This document shows positions 52,801 through 61,264 of a stretch of DNA of 64,000 nt, in pieces (position 1 is the stretch's first letter; every line of letters starts with the position of its first letter). The stretch is from Caldimonas tepidiphila. Lineage in GTDB: Bacteria > Pseudomonadota > Gammaproteobacteria > Burkholderiales > Burkholderiaceae_C. Under the pieces are notes generated by a model. The model was not told the DNA's origin, searched no databases, and saw nothing but the letters and a program-made list of their open reading frames with translations. Made by a program: the position numbers and the translations under genes. The DNA is taken from positions 31,057 to 95,056 of the forward strand of contig NZ_QXMG01000017.1 in NCBI RefSeq assembly GCF_003569765.1, given 5' to 3'.

Positions 52801-53212
52801 CTGCTTCCAGGTCGAGGTGACCGAGAGCACGGTGATGGACAGCGTGCCCGAGGCGATCGAGACGCTGCAGGCGCTGAAGTCCGCCGGCATCCGCGTCGCG
52901 CTCGACGACTTCGGCACCGGTTACTCGAGCCTGAGCCACCTGAGCCAGCTGCCGCTGGACAAGCTCAAGGTCGACCAGTCCTTCGTCAGGCGCCTCGAGC
53001 ACGACCGTGCCAGCCGCGCGATCACCGACGCGGTGATCGCGCTCGGCCGCACGCTCGACATGGAGGTGGTGGGCGAGGGGATCGAGTCGGACAGCGCGCG
53101 CGCCTACCTGTGCGAGCACGGCTGCGAGCAGGGCCAGGGCTACCTGTTCAGCCGCCCGCTGCCGCCGCAGGAGTTCGCGGCGTGGTACCGCCGGAAGGCA
53201 GACGAGCGCTAG
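49805..53212 (+). CDS. multi-PAS GGDEF-EAL cyclic-di-GMP protein
   Basis: This is a 1135-residue cytoplasmic signalling protein. It has GAF (about 35-185), four PAS domains (about 195-690), GGDEF with an intact motif near 783 and an RxxD site just before it (RHED), and EAL with EALLRI near 911. The metal-binding DDFGTGYSSL (near 1033) and VVGEGIES are intact, so both cyclase and phosphodiesterase activities are possible. The GAF-PAS-PAS front end is a clear paralogue of the hybrid kinase at 38169. The start MNGMPSG follows GCCCTCAGGACACC. Confidence 0.93.
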   Translation: MNGMPSGLRHDADRSDPLPRHAGHQAVLLDLTRSLMQDGQDEQTLARLAFEKVGPYLDADLCFNYRADPQTGELSLLAGFGIPAEHRQAVQRLVPGQAYCGLVAASRKRLVADAVQIAAEAPDSPMHLLGIRAYASHPLLNGEGQLLGTFSLASTRRSDFTPEDVRLLQMLSHFIALAWERLRTERALRRREEQHRLALDAGRLGTWRRDLETDEFHMDLRAQAHFGFDTESVPSQAQVDRVHPEDIPRLEAEIAVVNRMQPGEQVRGIEYRVIHPDGSVRWLSIEAKVFLESGDAGPRRVCVGTTADITERKRIEQALHEAAEDMKRAQAMSRVGSWRLDLQRQSLAWSEEVYRIFGRLPGAVIDYEAFLACVHPQDRAEVERRWQAALAGGPAYDIEHRILVGDGVKWVREKAELEFDAQGRLRSGFGIVQDITERKQAELALRDSQQHYEALFANQTTAIAHHRILCDAQGRPVDYVIEKVNQTYERMAGVRRDRVEGRRVTEVFAGIRELEFDFIAEFGRVALETGEGSFEVYYPPTRQWLSIYAYSPKRGEVIALFSDVTMQKQVETALRDSEASLRATFEQAAVGIVHVGADGRFLRANSKFCEMTGYSAQELRAMRFLDLTPETDRDAGLEDFRLMVAGEIAAFTAEKRYRRRDQALIWVRITASAVSDPHTGCFKYNVSIVEDITAHREAEQRARDAALHDPLTRLPNRRLVFEYAEHVLAAASRHHRQGAFLFIDLDRFKPINDLYGHEVGDRLLEEVARRLLGCVRHEDLVGRLGGDEFLIVLPHLDAAHHAAAVAHHVIDRISQPVRIRELSVSVTPSVGISCFPQHGLDADALVHAADLAMYRAKQGGAGSYEIYTPELALQADRMSSLEARLKRALQRRELVLHYQPVVNMRSGRPTGAEALLRIADGDSAPVGPDRFIPVAEAAGLIGPLGEWVAAEACRQHAAWRAEGLPPVTIAINVSPLQFRQRAFAQRLVAIVREHGIDPACFQVEVTESTVMDSVPEAIETLQALKSAGIRVALDDFGTGYSSLSHLSQLPLDKLKVDQSFVRRLEHDRASRAITDAVIALGRTLDMEVVGEGIESDSARAYLCEHGCEQGQGYLFSRPLPPQEFAAWYRRKADER

Positions 53213-53240
53213 CCAGCCGCGGCCGGCGAAGGCGAAAGAA

Positions 53241-53259
53241 AGCCTCCCGGCGGGAGGCT
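53241..53259. terminator. bidirectional terminator between the GGDEF-EAL gene and tctA
   Basis: The perfect stem AGCCTCCC-GGC-GGGAGGCT lies between two convergent stops. On the tctA strand it is followed by TTTCTTTC, which makes it a good rho-independent terminator for the tct operon. Confidence 0.75.
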
Positions 53260-53267
53260 CGCTTCGC

Positions 53268-54761
53268 TTACGCGGCGGCCGGCCGGCCGCGCCGCCTCAG
53301 CAGCGGCGGCACGATCACCGCGAGCGCGCAGACCGCGAGCACCGCGGCCGCGAGCGGGCGCTCGAAGAACACGGCCGGATTGCCCTCGCCGATCGACATC
53401 GCGTTGCGGAACTGCGCCTCGGCCATCGGCCCGAGGATCATGCCGACGATCACCGGCGCGGTCGGGAAGTCGTAGCGGCGCATCAGCATGCCCATCAGGC
53501 CGATGCCGTAGAGCAGGAACAGGTCGAAGCTCGACTGGCGCATGCCGTAGACGCCGACGGTCGAGAACACCAGGATGCCGGCGTAGAGCCAGTGGCGGGG
53601 CACCTTCAGCAGCTTCACCCACAGGCCCACCAGCGGCAGGTTCAGCACCAGCAGCATCACGTTGCCGATGTAGAGCGAGGCGATCAGCGCCCACACCATC
53701 GGCCCCGAGCTCTGGAACAGCTGCGGGCCGGTGGTGATGCCGTAGTTCTGGAAGGCCGACAGCAGCACCGCGGCGGTGGTCGAGGTCGGGATGCCGAGCG
53801 TGAGCAGCGGCACGAGCACGCCCGAGGCGGTGGCGTTGTTGGCGGCCTCGGGGCCGGCGACGCCCTCGATCGCGCCGGTGGTGCCGAACTCCTCCTTGTG
53901 CTTGGACAGCCGCTTCTCCATCGCGTAGGACAGGAAGGTCGGGACCTCGGTGCCGCCGGCCGGCACGGTGCCGAAGGGGAAGCCGAGGAAGGTGCCGCGC
54001 AGCCACGCCGGCCAGGAGCGCTTCCACTCCAGGCGCGTCATGTGCGTGCTGCTCATCCTGTTGGCCGTCTCCTTCACGCGGCCCTCGTAGAGCGCGTAGA
54101 AGAGCGCCTCGCCGACCGCGAACAGGCCCACCGCGATCAGCGTCACCTCGATGCGGTCGACCAGCTCCGGCACGCCGAGCGTGTAGCGCGCCTGGCCCGA
54201 GATCTCGTCCATGCCGATCAGGCCGATCGCCAGGCCGATGAACAGCGCCGTGAGCCCGCGCAGCACGCTGCTGCCGAGCACCGCGGCCACCGTGATGAAG
54301 GCCAGCACCATCAGCGCGAAGTACTCGGGCGGGCCGAACTGCAGCGCCACGTCCGCGAGCCAGGGCGCGAACAGCGTCAGCAGCACGGTGGCGATGGTGC
54401 CGGCGACGAAGGAGCCGATCGCCGCGGTGGCCAGCGCCGCACCGGCGCGGCCGTTCTTGGCCATCAGGTTGCCCTCCATCGCGGTGACCATCGTCGCGGT
54501 CTCGCCGGGCGTGTTCAGCAGGATCGAGGTGGTCGAGCCGCCGTACATCGCGCCGTAGTAGATGCCCGAGAAGAGGATCATCGACGCGGTCACGTCGACC
54601 TGCGTGGTCAGCGGCAGCAGCATCGCCACCGTCAGCGCCGGGCCGATGCCGGGCAGCACGCCGACCGCGGTGCCGATCGTGCAGCCGAGCAGCGCCCACA
54701 GCAGGTTCATCGGCGTGAGGGCGGCGGCGAAGCCGCCCATCAGGGATTGCCAGACATCCAT
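53268..54761 (-). CDS. tctA: tripartite tricarboxylate transporter, large permease TctA
   Basis: This 497-residue inner-membrane protein has about 12 hydrophobic segments. TctA hallmarks are [19 protein letters not shown] near residue 35, [16 protein letters not shown] near 90 and the repeated-half motif [12 protein letters not shown]. It moves a carboxylate delivered by the Bug receptor TctC using the ion gradient. It is the last gene of tctC-tctB-tctA, ends at a strong terminator, and is the only TctA in the window. Confidence 0.95.
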   Translation of the reverse strand: MDVWQSLMGGFAAALTPMNLLWALLGCTIGTAVGVLPGIGPALTVAMLLPLTTQVDVTASMILFSGIYYGAMYGGSTTSILLNTPGETATMVTAMEGNLMAKNGRAGAALATAAIGSFVAGTIATVLLTLFAPWLADVALQFGPPEYFALMVLAFITVAAVLGSSVLRGLTALFIGLAIGLIGMDEISGQARYTLGVPELVDRIEVTLIAVGLFAVGEALFYALYEGRVKETANRMSSTHMTRLEWKRSWPAWLRGTFLGFPFGTVPAGGTEVPTFLSYAMEKRLSKHKEEFGTTGAIEGVAGPEAANNATASGVLVPLLTLGIPTSTTAAVLLSAFQNYGITTGPQLFQSSGPMVWALIASLYIGNVMLLVLNLPLVGLWVKLLKVPRHWLYAGILVFSTVGVYGMRQSSFDLFLLYGIGLMGMLMRRYDFPTAPVIVGMILGPMAEAQFRNAMSIGEGNPAVFFERPLAAAVLAVCALAVIVPPLLRRRGRPAAA

Positions 54762-54796
54762 CGTCCCGGCTCCTTTTCTTCTCTATCCGTCTTCTG

Positions 54797-55285
54797 TCAG
54801 ATCCAGCCGCCGCGCGTGAGCGCGGGCAGCGTCAGGCCGAGGACCTTGGTGAATATCCAGAACACCGGCGCGCTGATCGCCGCGCCGAGCGCCGCGTCGC
54901 GCAGCGTCACGGTCCGGGACGGCGTCTGGTCCTGCCCGATGCGGAAGCCCCGCGCGCCGAGCGCAAACAGCAGCGCGCAGGAGGCGACGAAGCCGACGTG
55001 CTCGATCAGCGCCGCGTTGGCCAGCAGCCCGAGCGAGACCCAGGCCATCGCGCGCCAGCGCGGCGGGAACGCGGGCGCCTCCACCAGCGGCGCCGCGTGG
55101 CGCAGTGCCGAGACGATCAGCGCCGCGCCGAGCACGGCGAGCGCCCCCGACACCAGCCAGGGCAGGAAGGCGGGGCCGACGCCGCCGTAGCCGGCATCAC
55201 CGCCGATCTGCGCGGCGCCGAGCGCCATCAGGGCGGCGATCGCCAGCACGCCGGCACCGATCGCCGCGAAGCCGCGGTTCTTCAT
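54797..55285 (-). CDS. tctB: tripartite tricarboxylate transporter, small permease TctB
   Basis: This 162-residue membrane protein has four helices (about 8-25, 40-60, 80-105, 130-150) and the TctB-type GYGGVGPAFLPWLVSGALAVLG. It forms the membrane pair with TctA. The start MKNRGF has a strong GGAGGG seven bases upstream. An in-frame ATG at 55363 overlaps the tctC stop (TGATG) and would add 26 residues; both are possible, and the shorter form is preferred for its normal helix-first N-terminus. Confidence 0.85.
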   Translation of the reverse strand: MKNRGFAAIGAGVLAIAALMALGAAQIGGDAGYGGVGPAFLPWLVSGALAVLGAALIVSALRHAAPLVEAPAFPPRWRAMAWVSLGLLANAALIEHVGFVASCALLFALGARGFRIGQDQTPSRTVTLRDAALGAAISAPVFWIFTKVLGLTLPALTRGGWI

Positions 55286-55362
55286 GGACTGGCCCTCCGC
55301 GGCGGGGGCCGCACCCGGCGCGGCCTCCCGGGACGATTCGAGCGCACGGAGCCGCGCCGCCA

Positions 55363-56322
55363 TCACAGCATCCCGAGCTTGACCATCAGCGCGCGGGTGC
55401 GGGCGAGGTCGTCCTCGACGAAGCGCTCGAACTCGGCGCCGGTGAGCACGCTGCCGGTCCAGTTGTTCTTCTGCAGCGTCTCGGCCCAGCTCTTGGTCTT
55501 GGTCGCCTTCACCACCGCGTCGGCCAGCGCCTTGCGCTGCTCGGGCGAGATGCCGGGCGCCCCGTAGACGCCGCGCCAGTTGCCGATGTCCACCGCCACG
55601 CCCTCCTCCTTCAGCGTCGGCACGTTGACGCCCGGCACGCGCGAGGGCGCCGTGATCGCGATCGCGCGCAGCTTGCCGCTCGTCACGAACTCCTGCAGCT
55701 CGCCCCAGCCGCTGGTGCCGACCGTGACATGGCCGCCGAGCACCGCGGCGGTGGCCTCGCCGCCGCCCTTGAAGGGCACGTAGTTGACCTTGGCGACGTC
55801 CACGCCCGTCTCGCGCGCGATCATCGCGACGCTGATGTGGTCGATCGAGCCCTTGGAGCCGCCGCCCCACTTGACGCTCCCGGGGTCCCTCTTCATCTGC
55901 GCGACCACGTCCTTGAAGGTCTTGATCGGCGAGGCGGCCGGCACCACGAAGACGTTGTACTCGGCCATCAGGCGCGCCACCGGCGTCGCGTTCGCGAGCG
56001 TCACCGGGGGCTTGTTCTGCACGATCGCGCCGATCATCACGCCGCCGACGACGATCAGCGCGTTCGGGTCGCCCTTGGACGAGTTGACGAACTGCGCGAG
56101 GCCGATCGTGCCGCCGGCGCCGCCCTTGTTCTCGTAGTTGACGTTGCCCGCGATGCCCGCCTCCTGCAGCGCCTTGCCGAGCGCCCGCGCGGCCTGGTCG
56201 TAGCCGCCGCCCGGGTTGGCCGGCGCCATGATCTTGAAGTTCTCCGCGGCCTGGACGGGCCCGGTGCCGAGGGCGGCGAGCAGCACGGGCAGGGCCAGCA
56301 GCTTGAGGGCTTGACGACGCAT
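55363..56322 (-). CDS. tctC: tripartite tricarboxylate transporter receptor TctC (Bug family)
   Basis: This 319-residue exported binding protein has a signal peptide MRRQALKLLALPVLLAALG with cleavage after VQA; the mature form starts AENFKIMAPANPGGGYDQAARAL. It is first in the tctCBA operon, so it captures the carboxylate for TctA/TctB. AAGGAGACC precedes the ATG; a longer frame from 56352 lacks such a site. It is divergent from the tctDE two-component genes, the classical arrangement. Confidence 0.94.
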   Translation of the reverse strand: MRRQALKLLALPVLLAALGTGPVQAAENFKIMAPANPGGGYDQAARALGKALQEAGIAGNVNYENKGGAGGTIGLAQFVNSSKGDPNALIVVGGVMIGAIVQNKPPVTLANATPVARLMAEYNVFVVPAASPIKTFKDVVAQMKRDPGSVKWGGGSKGSIDHISVAMIARETGVDVAKVNYVPFKGGGEATAAVLGGHVTVGTSGWGELQEFVTSGKLRAIAITAPSRVPGVNVPTLKEEGVAVDIGNWRGVYGAPGISPEQRKALADAVVKATKTKSWAETLQKNNWTGSVLTGAEFERFVEDDLARTRALMVKLGML

Positions 56323-56523
56323 GGGAGGTCTCCTTCGAATGACTTGAATCAAGGTGCGCGATGGTGCCGCCGCGAGCCGGCGCCCGGCCTGGGGGGCAAC
56401 CCTGATCGGTGCGCCGAAGCTGTCAATCTGCTGTCAACGCGGCTCGCGAGGCTGTCAGACGGCTGTCGGGGCGGGTCCCCCCGGGACCCGAGGGGTGCGC
56501 GCCGGGGTGCACACTGCGGCCTC

Positions 56524-57207
56524 ATGAAACTGCTGTTGGTGGAAGACGACGCGGCGATGGCGCAGGCGCTGCGCCTGGCGCTGGAGCGTCGCGGCTTCGA
56601 GGTGGATCACTGCGGCGACGGCGCGCAGGCGCTGGCGCGGCTGCGGCACACGCCGCCGGACGCCGCGCTGCTGGACCTGACGCTGCCGGGCATGGACGGG
56701 CTGCAGGTGCTGCACCGGCTGCGCGCGGAGCACATCGCGGTGCCGGTGCTGGTGCTGACCGCGCGAGGCGCGGTCGGCGACCGGGTGCTGGGGCTCAACG
56801 CTGGCGCGGACGACTACCTGTCCAAGCCCTTCGATCTCGACGAGCTCGAGGCGCGGGTGCGCGCGCTGCTGCGCCGCCGCCACGGCCGCGAGGCCGAGGC
56901 GCCGATCGCCTGCGGGCCGCTGCGGCTCGACCGCGAGTCGGGCGCCTTCCAGCTCGGCGACGCGCTGCTCGAGCTGCCGCCGCGCGAGCACGCGCTGCTC
57001 AAGGCGCTGATCGCGCGACCCGGCCACGCGGTGCCGAAGGAGAAGCTGTTCCGCGTCGTGTTCCCGATGGAGGAGCACATCCAGTTCGAGGCGATCGAGG
57101 TGGTCGCCTACCGGCTGCGCAAGAAGCTCGCCGGCGCCGGCGTGTCGCTGATCACGCTGCGCGGGCTCGGCTACCTGCTGCGCGCCGACACGGCGCCGTT
57201 GCCGTGA
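56524..57207 (+). CDS. tctD: two-component response regulator, TctD-like (OmpR family)
   Basis: This is a 227-residue regulator. The receiver domain (1-115) has acidic residues VEDD, phospho-Asp51 region LLDLTLPGMDG, Thr in LTARG and Lys in YLSKPFD. The OmpR-type winged helix covers about 130-220 (LPPREHALLKALIARPGHAV, VVAYRLRKKL, ITLRGLGYLL). It probably activates tctCBA when the substrate is present. Its stop overlaps the kinase start as GTGA (57204-57207). Confidence 0.93.
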   Translation: MKLLLVEDDAAMAQALRLALERRGFEVDHCGDGAQALARLRHTPPDAALLDLTLPGMDGLQVLHRLRAEHIAVPVLVLTARGAVGDRVLGLNAGADDYLSKPFDLDELEARVRALLRRRHGREAEAPIACGPLRLDRESGAFQLGDALLELPPREHALLKALIARPGHAVPKEKLFRVVFPMEEHIQFEAIEVVAYRLRKKLAGAGVSLITLRGLGYLLRADTAPLP

Positions 57208-58670
57208 GCCGCGCGGCGCCCGGGCTGCCGGCACCGCGCTCGCTGCGCTGGCGGCTGGTCGCGGGCATCGTGCTGCCGATCGCGCTGTTCGTCGCCTTCG
57301 ACGCGGCGAGCACCTACCGCAGCGCGCTCGCGTCGATCAACACCGCTTACGACCGCTCGCTGCTGGCCTCCGCGCGCTCGATCGGCGAGCTGCTGCAGCC
57401 CGCGGGCGGGCGGCTGCGGGTGGAGGTGCCCTACGCCGCGCTCGAGGTCTTCGATGCCGGCAACGAGGGCCGCATCTACTACCGCATCAACGGCTTCGAC
57501 GGCGAGTTCCTGTCGGGCTACGAGGACCTGCCGGCCTACACGCGGGCCCTGCCGCGGCGTAGCGACTACGCGGCGCTGGTGGACTTCTACGACGGCGAGT
57601 ACCGCGGCGAGCGCGTGCGCATGGCGGCGCTCTACCAGCCGGTGGCGGGAGCGCAGGTGCGCGGCGTCGCGCTGATCCAGGTCGCAGAGACGCTCGGGAT
57701 CCGCGAGCGGCACACGCGGCGGCTGCTCGTCGAGATGCTGCTGCGCCGCGCCGCGATGCTCGGCGTGGTGCTGCTCGTCGTCACCGTGGTGGTGGCGCAT
57801 GCGCTGCGGCCGCTCGAGGGCCTGCGCAGCGCGCTGTCGGCGCGCAACGAGCGCGACCTGTCGCCGGTGGCGACGCCGGGGCTGCCGGCGGAGCTGCAGC
57901 CGGTCGAGGCCGCGGTCAACGAGCTGATGCAGCGCCTCGGGCACCTGATCGGCCACCAGCGCCAGTTCGTGCGCGACGCCTCGCACCAGTTGCGCACGCC
58001 GCTGGCGGTGCTGAAGACGCAGGCGCAGAACGGCCTGTCGGGGCATGCGCCGCCGCGCGAGACGCTCGAGCGGATGCACGACACGATCGAGCGCGCGGTG
58101 CGCCTCGCGAACCAGATGCTCGCGCTCGCCAAGCTCGAGCAGGTGCACCACCAGGACGAGCCGCAGCCGCTGGACCTCGCCGGGCTGACCCGCGAGGTCG
58201 CGCTCGACCTCGCGCCGCTGATCGCCGACAAGGGCATCGACTTCGAGCTCGTCGCGGACACGCCGGTGCGCGTGCTCGGTCACGACTGGATGCTGCGCGA
58301 GGTGACGCGCAACCTGCTGCACAACGCGGTGCGCGAGACGCCGGCCGGCGCACCGCTGACGCTCGCGGTCGATGTCCTGCCGCAAGGCGCAGGCAGCGCG
58401 CCGCTGGCGCGCCTGCTCGTGCGCGACAGCGGCCCGGGGCTGGCCCCGGCGCAGCGCGAGCGCCTGTTCGAGCCCTTCCACACCGGGCACCCCAGCTCGG
58501 GCACCGGGCTCGGCCTGGCGATCTGCCGCGAGGCCTGCGAGAGGCTCGGCGCGAGGCTCGAGCTGCTCGACAGACTCGACGACGGGGGGCGCGTCGCCGG
58601 GCTGGACGCGGTGGTGACGATGCCGCTCGTGGACGAGACGACGGGAACGGAAGGCGGCACGATGCGCTGA
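57204..58670 (+). CDS. tctE: two-component sensor histidine kinase, TctE-like
   Basis: This 488-residue inner-membrane sensor has a first membrane helix (about 20-40), a periplasmic domain (40-170), a second helix (175-200; RRAAMLGVVLLVVTVVVAHAL), HAMP-like linker, phosphoacceptor His in RDASHQLRTPLAVLKTQ, the N box NLLHNAVRETP and G boxes RDSGPGLA and GTGLGLAIC. The start is GTG, overlapping the tctD stop. The periplasmic domain probably senses the carboxylate or the loaded TctC receptor. Confidence 0.92.
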   Translation: MSRAAPGLPAPRSLRWRLVAGIVLPIALFVAFDAASTYRSALASINTAYDRSLLASARSIGELLQPAGGRLRVEVPYAALEVFDAGNEGRIYYRINGFDGEFLSGYEDLPAYTRALPRRSDYAALVDFYDGEYRGERVRMAALYQPVAGAQVRGVALIQVAETLGIRERHTRRLLVEMLLRRAAMLGVVLLVVTVVVAHALRPLEGLRSALSARNERDLSPVATPGLPAELQPVEAAVNELMQRLGHLIGHQRQFVRDASHQLRTPLAVLKTQAQNGLSGHAPPRETLERMHDTIERAVRLANQMLALAKLEQVHHQDEPQPLDLAGLTREVALDLAPLIADKGIDFELVADTPVRVLGHDWMLREVTRNLLHNAVRETPAGAPLTLAVDVLPQGAGSAPLARLLVRDSGPGLAPAQRERLFEPFHTGHPSSGTGLGLAICREACERLGARLELLDRLDDGGRVAGLDAVVTMPLVDETTGTEGGTMR

Positions 58671-58741
58671 GGCCGCGCCCGGCGCGGCGTCGCTGCGAAC
58701 CGCAGGGACGGGCCGCGGGGCTGCCGCCTGCCCGTGGCGGT

Positions 58742-60097
58742 TCAGCCGGCCTTCAGCAGGCCCTTCTCGAGCGCGAAGGTCAGCAGCTCCGCGTCGGTCG
58801 GCGGCTCCGGCCAGGTCTCGCTCGCGAGCCAGCGGAAGAACACCGTCGCGGCCGGCTTGCTGTCCAGGCGCTTGGCGCGCCAGTGCTTGGCGATCGCCGG
58901 CGCGAGCTCGCGGAAGGGGCCTTCCTCGAAGCGGCGCACGTCGCGCTCGCGCGCCGCGGCGTCCTGCTCGTTGAACAGATCGCGCGCCATCGCGAGCTGG
59001 TGGTCGGCGTAGGCGTCGCGGATGCGCTGCATGTGGTCCTTGGCCGAGACCGGCGGCGCCGCGGCGAGCGCCGGCTTCTTCGCGGCCGCGGGCTTGCGCG
59101 CGTAGCCCTTGCGCAGCGCGTCGCGGAAGTAGGCGACCGGGTTGTTCAGCGGCTGCAGCGAGCCGTCGGCCATGCGCTGCTCGACGTGGTCGAGCGCGCT
59201 GCGCAGCAGGTTCTCGTCGTGCTTGACGTAGAGCTGCTGGGCGTCCTCCTGCGGCAGCCCGAGCTTCATCATGCGGCCGAGCAGCTGCATGTCGATCAGG
59301 TCGTCGACTGGGCCGCCCGCGCCGAGCGCGAGCGAGGGCTGCGAGTTCGCGGCGATGTGGAACTGCAGCTGCTTGACGCGGCGGCCTTCCTTGTGCTCGA
59401 GCAGGGTGACCTTGAGCTCGTCCTGCAGCGTGTTCACCTCGCTGATCGCGGGGTTGATGATGTCGCGCTTGAAGTACTTGTACTCGAGGCGGTCGGTGTC
59501 GATGTCCGGGTTGCCGGTGAGCACCGGCACCCACCACTGCCAGTCCTCGCGCATCGTGTAGCCCTGCGGGCTGGTGCGGTAGCGCAGCGCGATCTCGTAG
59601 AGCGCCGCGCCGGCGTAGGTCCGCAGCAGCGTGATCATCTCGAGCGTCATGCGCGTGTAGACCTCGGGTTTCACCAGCTTGTCGCGGATCGTCGGCGCGT
59701 AGGCCCACTCGATCCAGACGCTGTGCCCGTCCTCGCCCTTCTCGAGCTTCGCCGACGCGAGCAGCGAGGCCACCTCCCAGCTGCGGCCCGGGCTGTGCCA
59801 CTCGACGTTGGTCGCCACCATCTGCCGCAGGTGCTCCTTGAGGATCTCGGTGTTGTTCGACTCGAAGCGGCTGTCGGTGAGCAGCTGGCTCAGCGGCAGC
59901 CGGTAGGTCTCGCGGTGCGCACCCTGCAGCTGAGCGTGGTAGAGCAGGATGTTGAAGACCCGCCGCGCGAGCAGCGTGATGCGGCCGGAGCGCGGCGTGA
60001 CGGCGATGGCCTCCACGGCCTTGCGCATCTCCTGGCTGTCCTTGGCCGAGGGGACGGTGGCGAGGCTCCGGACGGGCTTTTTCGAGGTCGGAGGCAT
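58742..60097 (-). CDS. Rep_3-type replication initiator protein
   Basis: This 451-residue plasmid/chromid initiator has tandem winged-helix domains in the first 250 residues (ITLLARRVFNILLYHAQL; NNTEILKEHLRQMVATNVEW; MTLEMITLLRTYAGAALYEIALRY; LEYKYFKRDIINPAISEVN), as in initiators that bind iterons and melt the origin. The C-terminal 180 residues form an Ala/Lys-rich linker and a helical tail (FFRWLASETWPEPPTDAELL) like those of large Burkholderiales replicons. Two iterons lie 49-135 bases upstream and probably serve for autorepression. The start is MPPTSKKP; TTAGGATG lies upstream. Confidence 0.9.
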   Translation of the reverse strand: MPPTSKKPVRSLATVPSAKDSQEMRKAVEAIAVTPRSGRITLLARRVFNILLYHAQLQGAHRETYRLPLSQLLTDSRFESNNTEILKEHLRQMVATNVEWHSPGRSWEVASLLASAKLEKGEDGHSVWIEWAYAPTIRDKLVKPEVYTRMTLEMITLLRTYAGAALYEIALRYRTSPQGYTMREDWQWWVPVLTGNPDIDTDRLEYKYFKRDIINPAISEVNTLQDELKVTLLEHKEGRRVKQLQFHIAANSQPSLALGAGGPVDDLIDMQLLGRMMKLGLPQEDAQQLYVKHDENLLRSALDHVEQRMADGSLQPLNNPVAYFRDALRKGYARKPAAAKKPALAAAPPVSAKDHMQRIRDAYADHQLAMARDLFNEQDAAARERDVRRFEEGPFRELAPAIAKHWRAKRLDSKPAATVFFRWLASETWPEPPTDAELLTFALEKGLLKAG

Positions 60098-60145
60098 GAT
60101 TCGGGCGCCATCCTAAGGGCTGAGGTGAGCGTTGGCAATCACCTT

Positions 60146-60232
60146 TCCCATCGAAGCTCACCTTCGTGGTCTCACCGCCCGTTTCGGGGCGAACGAGCGG
60201 GTTCTCACCCGGGTTTCCCATATCGGCTCACC
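60146..60232 (-). repeat. two rep-proximal iterons
   Basis: Copies are at 60146-60162 and 60216-60232, both in TCCCA-CTCACC orientation, between the rep start and the AT-rich segment. Partial CTCACC half-sites occur at about 60172 and 60203. They are probable operator sites for Rep on its own promoter. Confidence 0.75.
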
Positions 60233-60295
60233 TTCGAAGCGAAGCGGGCGGAGGCTGTTGCAGCCGGCTCTCGGGTGCGCGTTGAGAGTGTTTGA

Positions 60296-60345
60296 GGAAC
60301 GCTGTTTAAAACATTTGAATTACATTAACACTCCGAAAAGTCGTT
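60296..60345. other. AT-rich DNA unwinding element candidate
   Basis: About 50 bases rich in A and T (centre TTTAAAACATTTGAATTACA) lie within DNA that is otherwise very GC-rich, 27 bases from the phased iteron block. The position suits the strand-opening site of an iteron origin. Confidence 0.65.
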
Positions 60346-60371
60346 GTGCGACAAGGACTTGCGATCGGTTG

Positions 60372-60487
60372 CGTGAGCGCTTTTGGGACAGTTGGTGAGC
60401 GGTGCTGGGAGGCGCGGTGAGTGGATATGGGAGGCCGACCCATTTCGGGGTGAGCGGGATTGGGATTCCGGGTGAGTGGATATGGGG
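60372..60487 (+). repeat. helically phased block of five direct iterons
   Basis: Copies start at 60372, 60394, 60416, 60449 and 60471, with spacings of 22, 22, 33 and 22 bases, that is two or three helical turns. Rep molecules would therefore sit on one face of the DNA. The first copy has C for the first G, and the last ends in G instead of A. This is the core of the origin. Confidence 0.85.
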
Positions 60488-60489
60488 TT

Positions 60490-60917
60490 TCCCAGGAGAA
60501 CTCACCCGCCGGAGCGGGTGCGGGGCCGGCGAAGACGCTGCGATCCGGCCTGCTTTTCCCAATTCGTCTCACCTGAGGGCCTGCGGGACTCGGACTGGAC
60601 GGGCTTCCGAGTGTTACGGCAGCGGTTTGCCGCGCATTTCGGCGCGCCGTCTCCCAACCGGGCTCACCTTTTGCCGCCCGCGCCGCCTCCCTCTCCCAAT
60701 CCGGCTCACGTTTGCGGCTCGAGTTGGGGACGCGCCGCCGGGAAAAGAGGCCCTGCTCTCCCAAGAAAGCTCACCGCAGGCGGGGCGGCCGGGGGAAATC
60801 CCAATCCCGCTCACCTGAACCCTGCCGCTTCCCAATCGCGCTCACCGAAAGTCTCCCAATCGGGCTCACCTCGAGGCCGGTCGGCCGGCATCCCGGGCTT
60901 TCCCAGAGAGGCTCACC
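60490..60917 (-). repeat. nine iterons in inverted orientation
   Basis: Starts are at 60490, 60557, 60652, 60694, 60759, 60799, 60830, 60854 and 60901, with irregular spacing of 24-95 bases. The first of them faces the phased block only two bases away. They may act in copy-number control (handcuffing) rather than in opening. Confidence 0.85.
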
Positions 60918-60945
60918 TTGCCGCGGTGGCCGCGCTGCGGGCATC

Positions 60946-61175
60946 GGTGAGCGGTTTTGGGAGGGGTCGTGGTGCGGTGGCGCGCCGTGCACGGTGTCGG
61001 GCACGGCCGGGCGGGGGCAAAGGTGAGGAGCTTTGGGAGGTGGGGGGCCGGGCAGGCGCTCGCCGGGCCTCTCGCCGGTCGCATTGCCGGGTGGGACGGG
61101 AGCTTCGGTGAGCCGGTTTGGGATTCCTGCCCGGAATTCCCCCTGCAGGGGGCGCAAAGGTGAGGGCGATTGGGA
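60946..61175 (+). repeat. four iterons in forward orientation
   Basis: Starts are at 60946, 61022, 61107 and 61159. They have the same 17-bp form and again face the inverted group. The spacing is irregular and the intervening DNA is G-rich. Confidence 0.85.
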
Positions 61176-61247
61176 GTCCCGGGGGGGAGGGCGGACAGGC
61201 GGCAGGGGGGCGGGCAGGCCGCGATCGGGAGGGCGGGCGGGCCGCTC

Positions 61248-61264
61248 TCCCAATGCGGCTCACC
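61248..61264 (-). repeat. iteron overlapping the parB stop codon
   Basis: TCCCAATGCGGCTCACC includes the parB stop at 61260-61262, so the iteron field extends into the coding region. Confidence 0.8.

Larger units (their letters stand above)
60098..61259. other. replication origin region with 21 iterons
   Basis: This non-coding stretch between rep and parB carries 21 copies of a 17-bp element of form GGTGAG-N6-TGGGA (on the minus strand TCCCA-N6-CTCACC). The copies are grouped by orientation, as listed in the next entries. The AT-rich segment at 60296-60345 is the likely melting site. Open frames across the region are repeat-driven and not genes. No perfect DnaA box was seen. Confidence 0.88.

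Noticed and set aside
49856..53119. 1087-codon minus-strand open frame opposite the GGDEF-EAL gene
   Set aside because: The plus strand encodes intact GAF, PAS, GGDEF and EAL domains; the antisense frame shows none.
60345..60358. TTGTGCGACAA palindrome as a DnaA box
   Set aside because: It does not fit TTATNCACA in either direction; recorded only as a small palindrome.
60098..61264. Possible CRISPR array
   Set aside because: Repeats are 17 bp, in both orientations, with irregular spacers of 2 to about 140 bases, and no cas genes are present; they are iterons.
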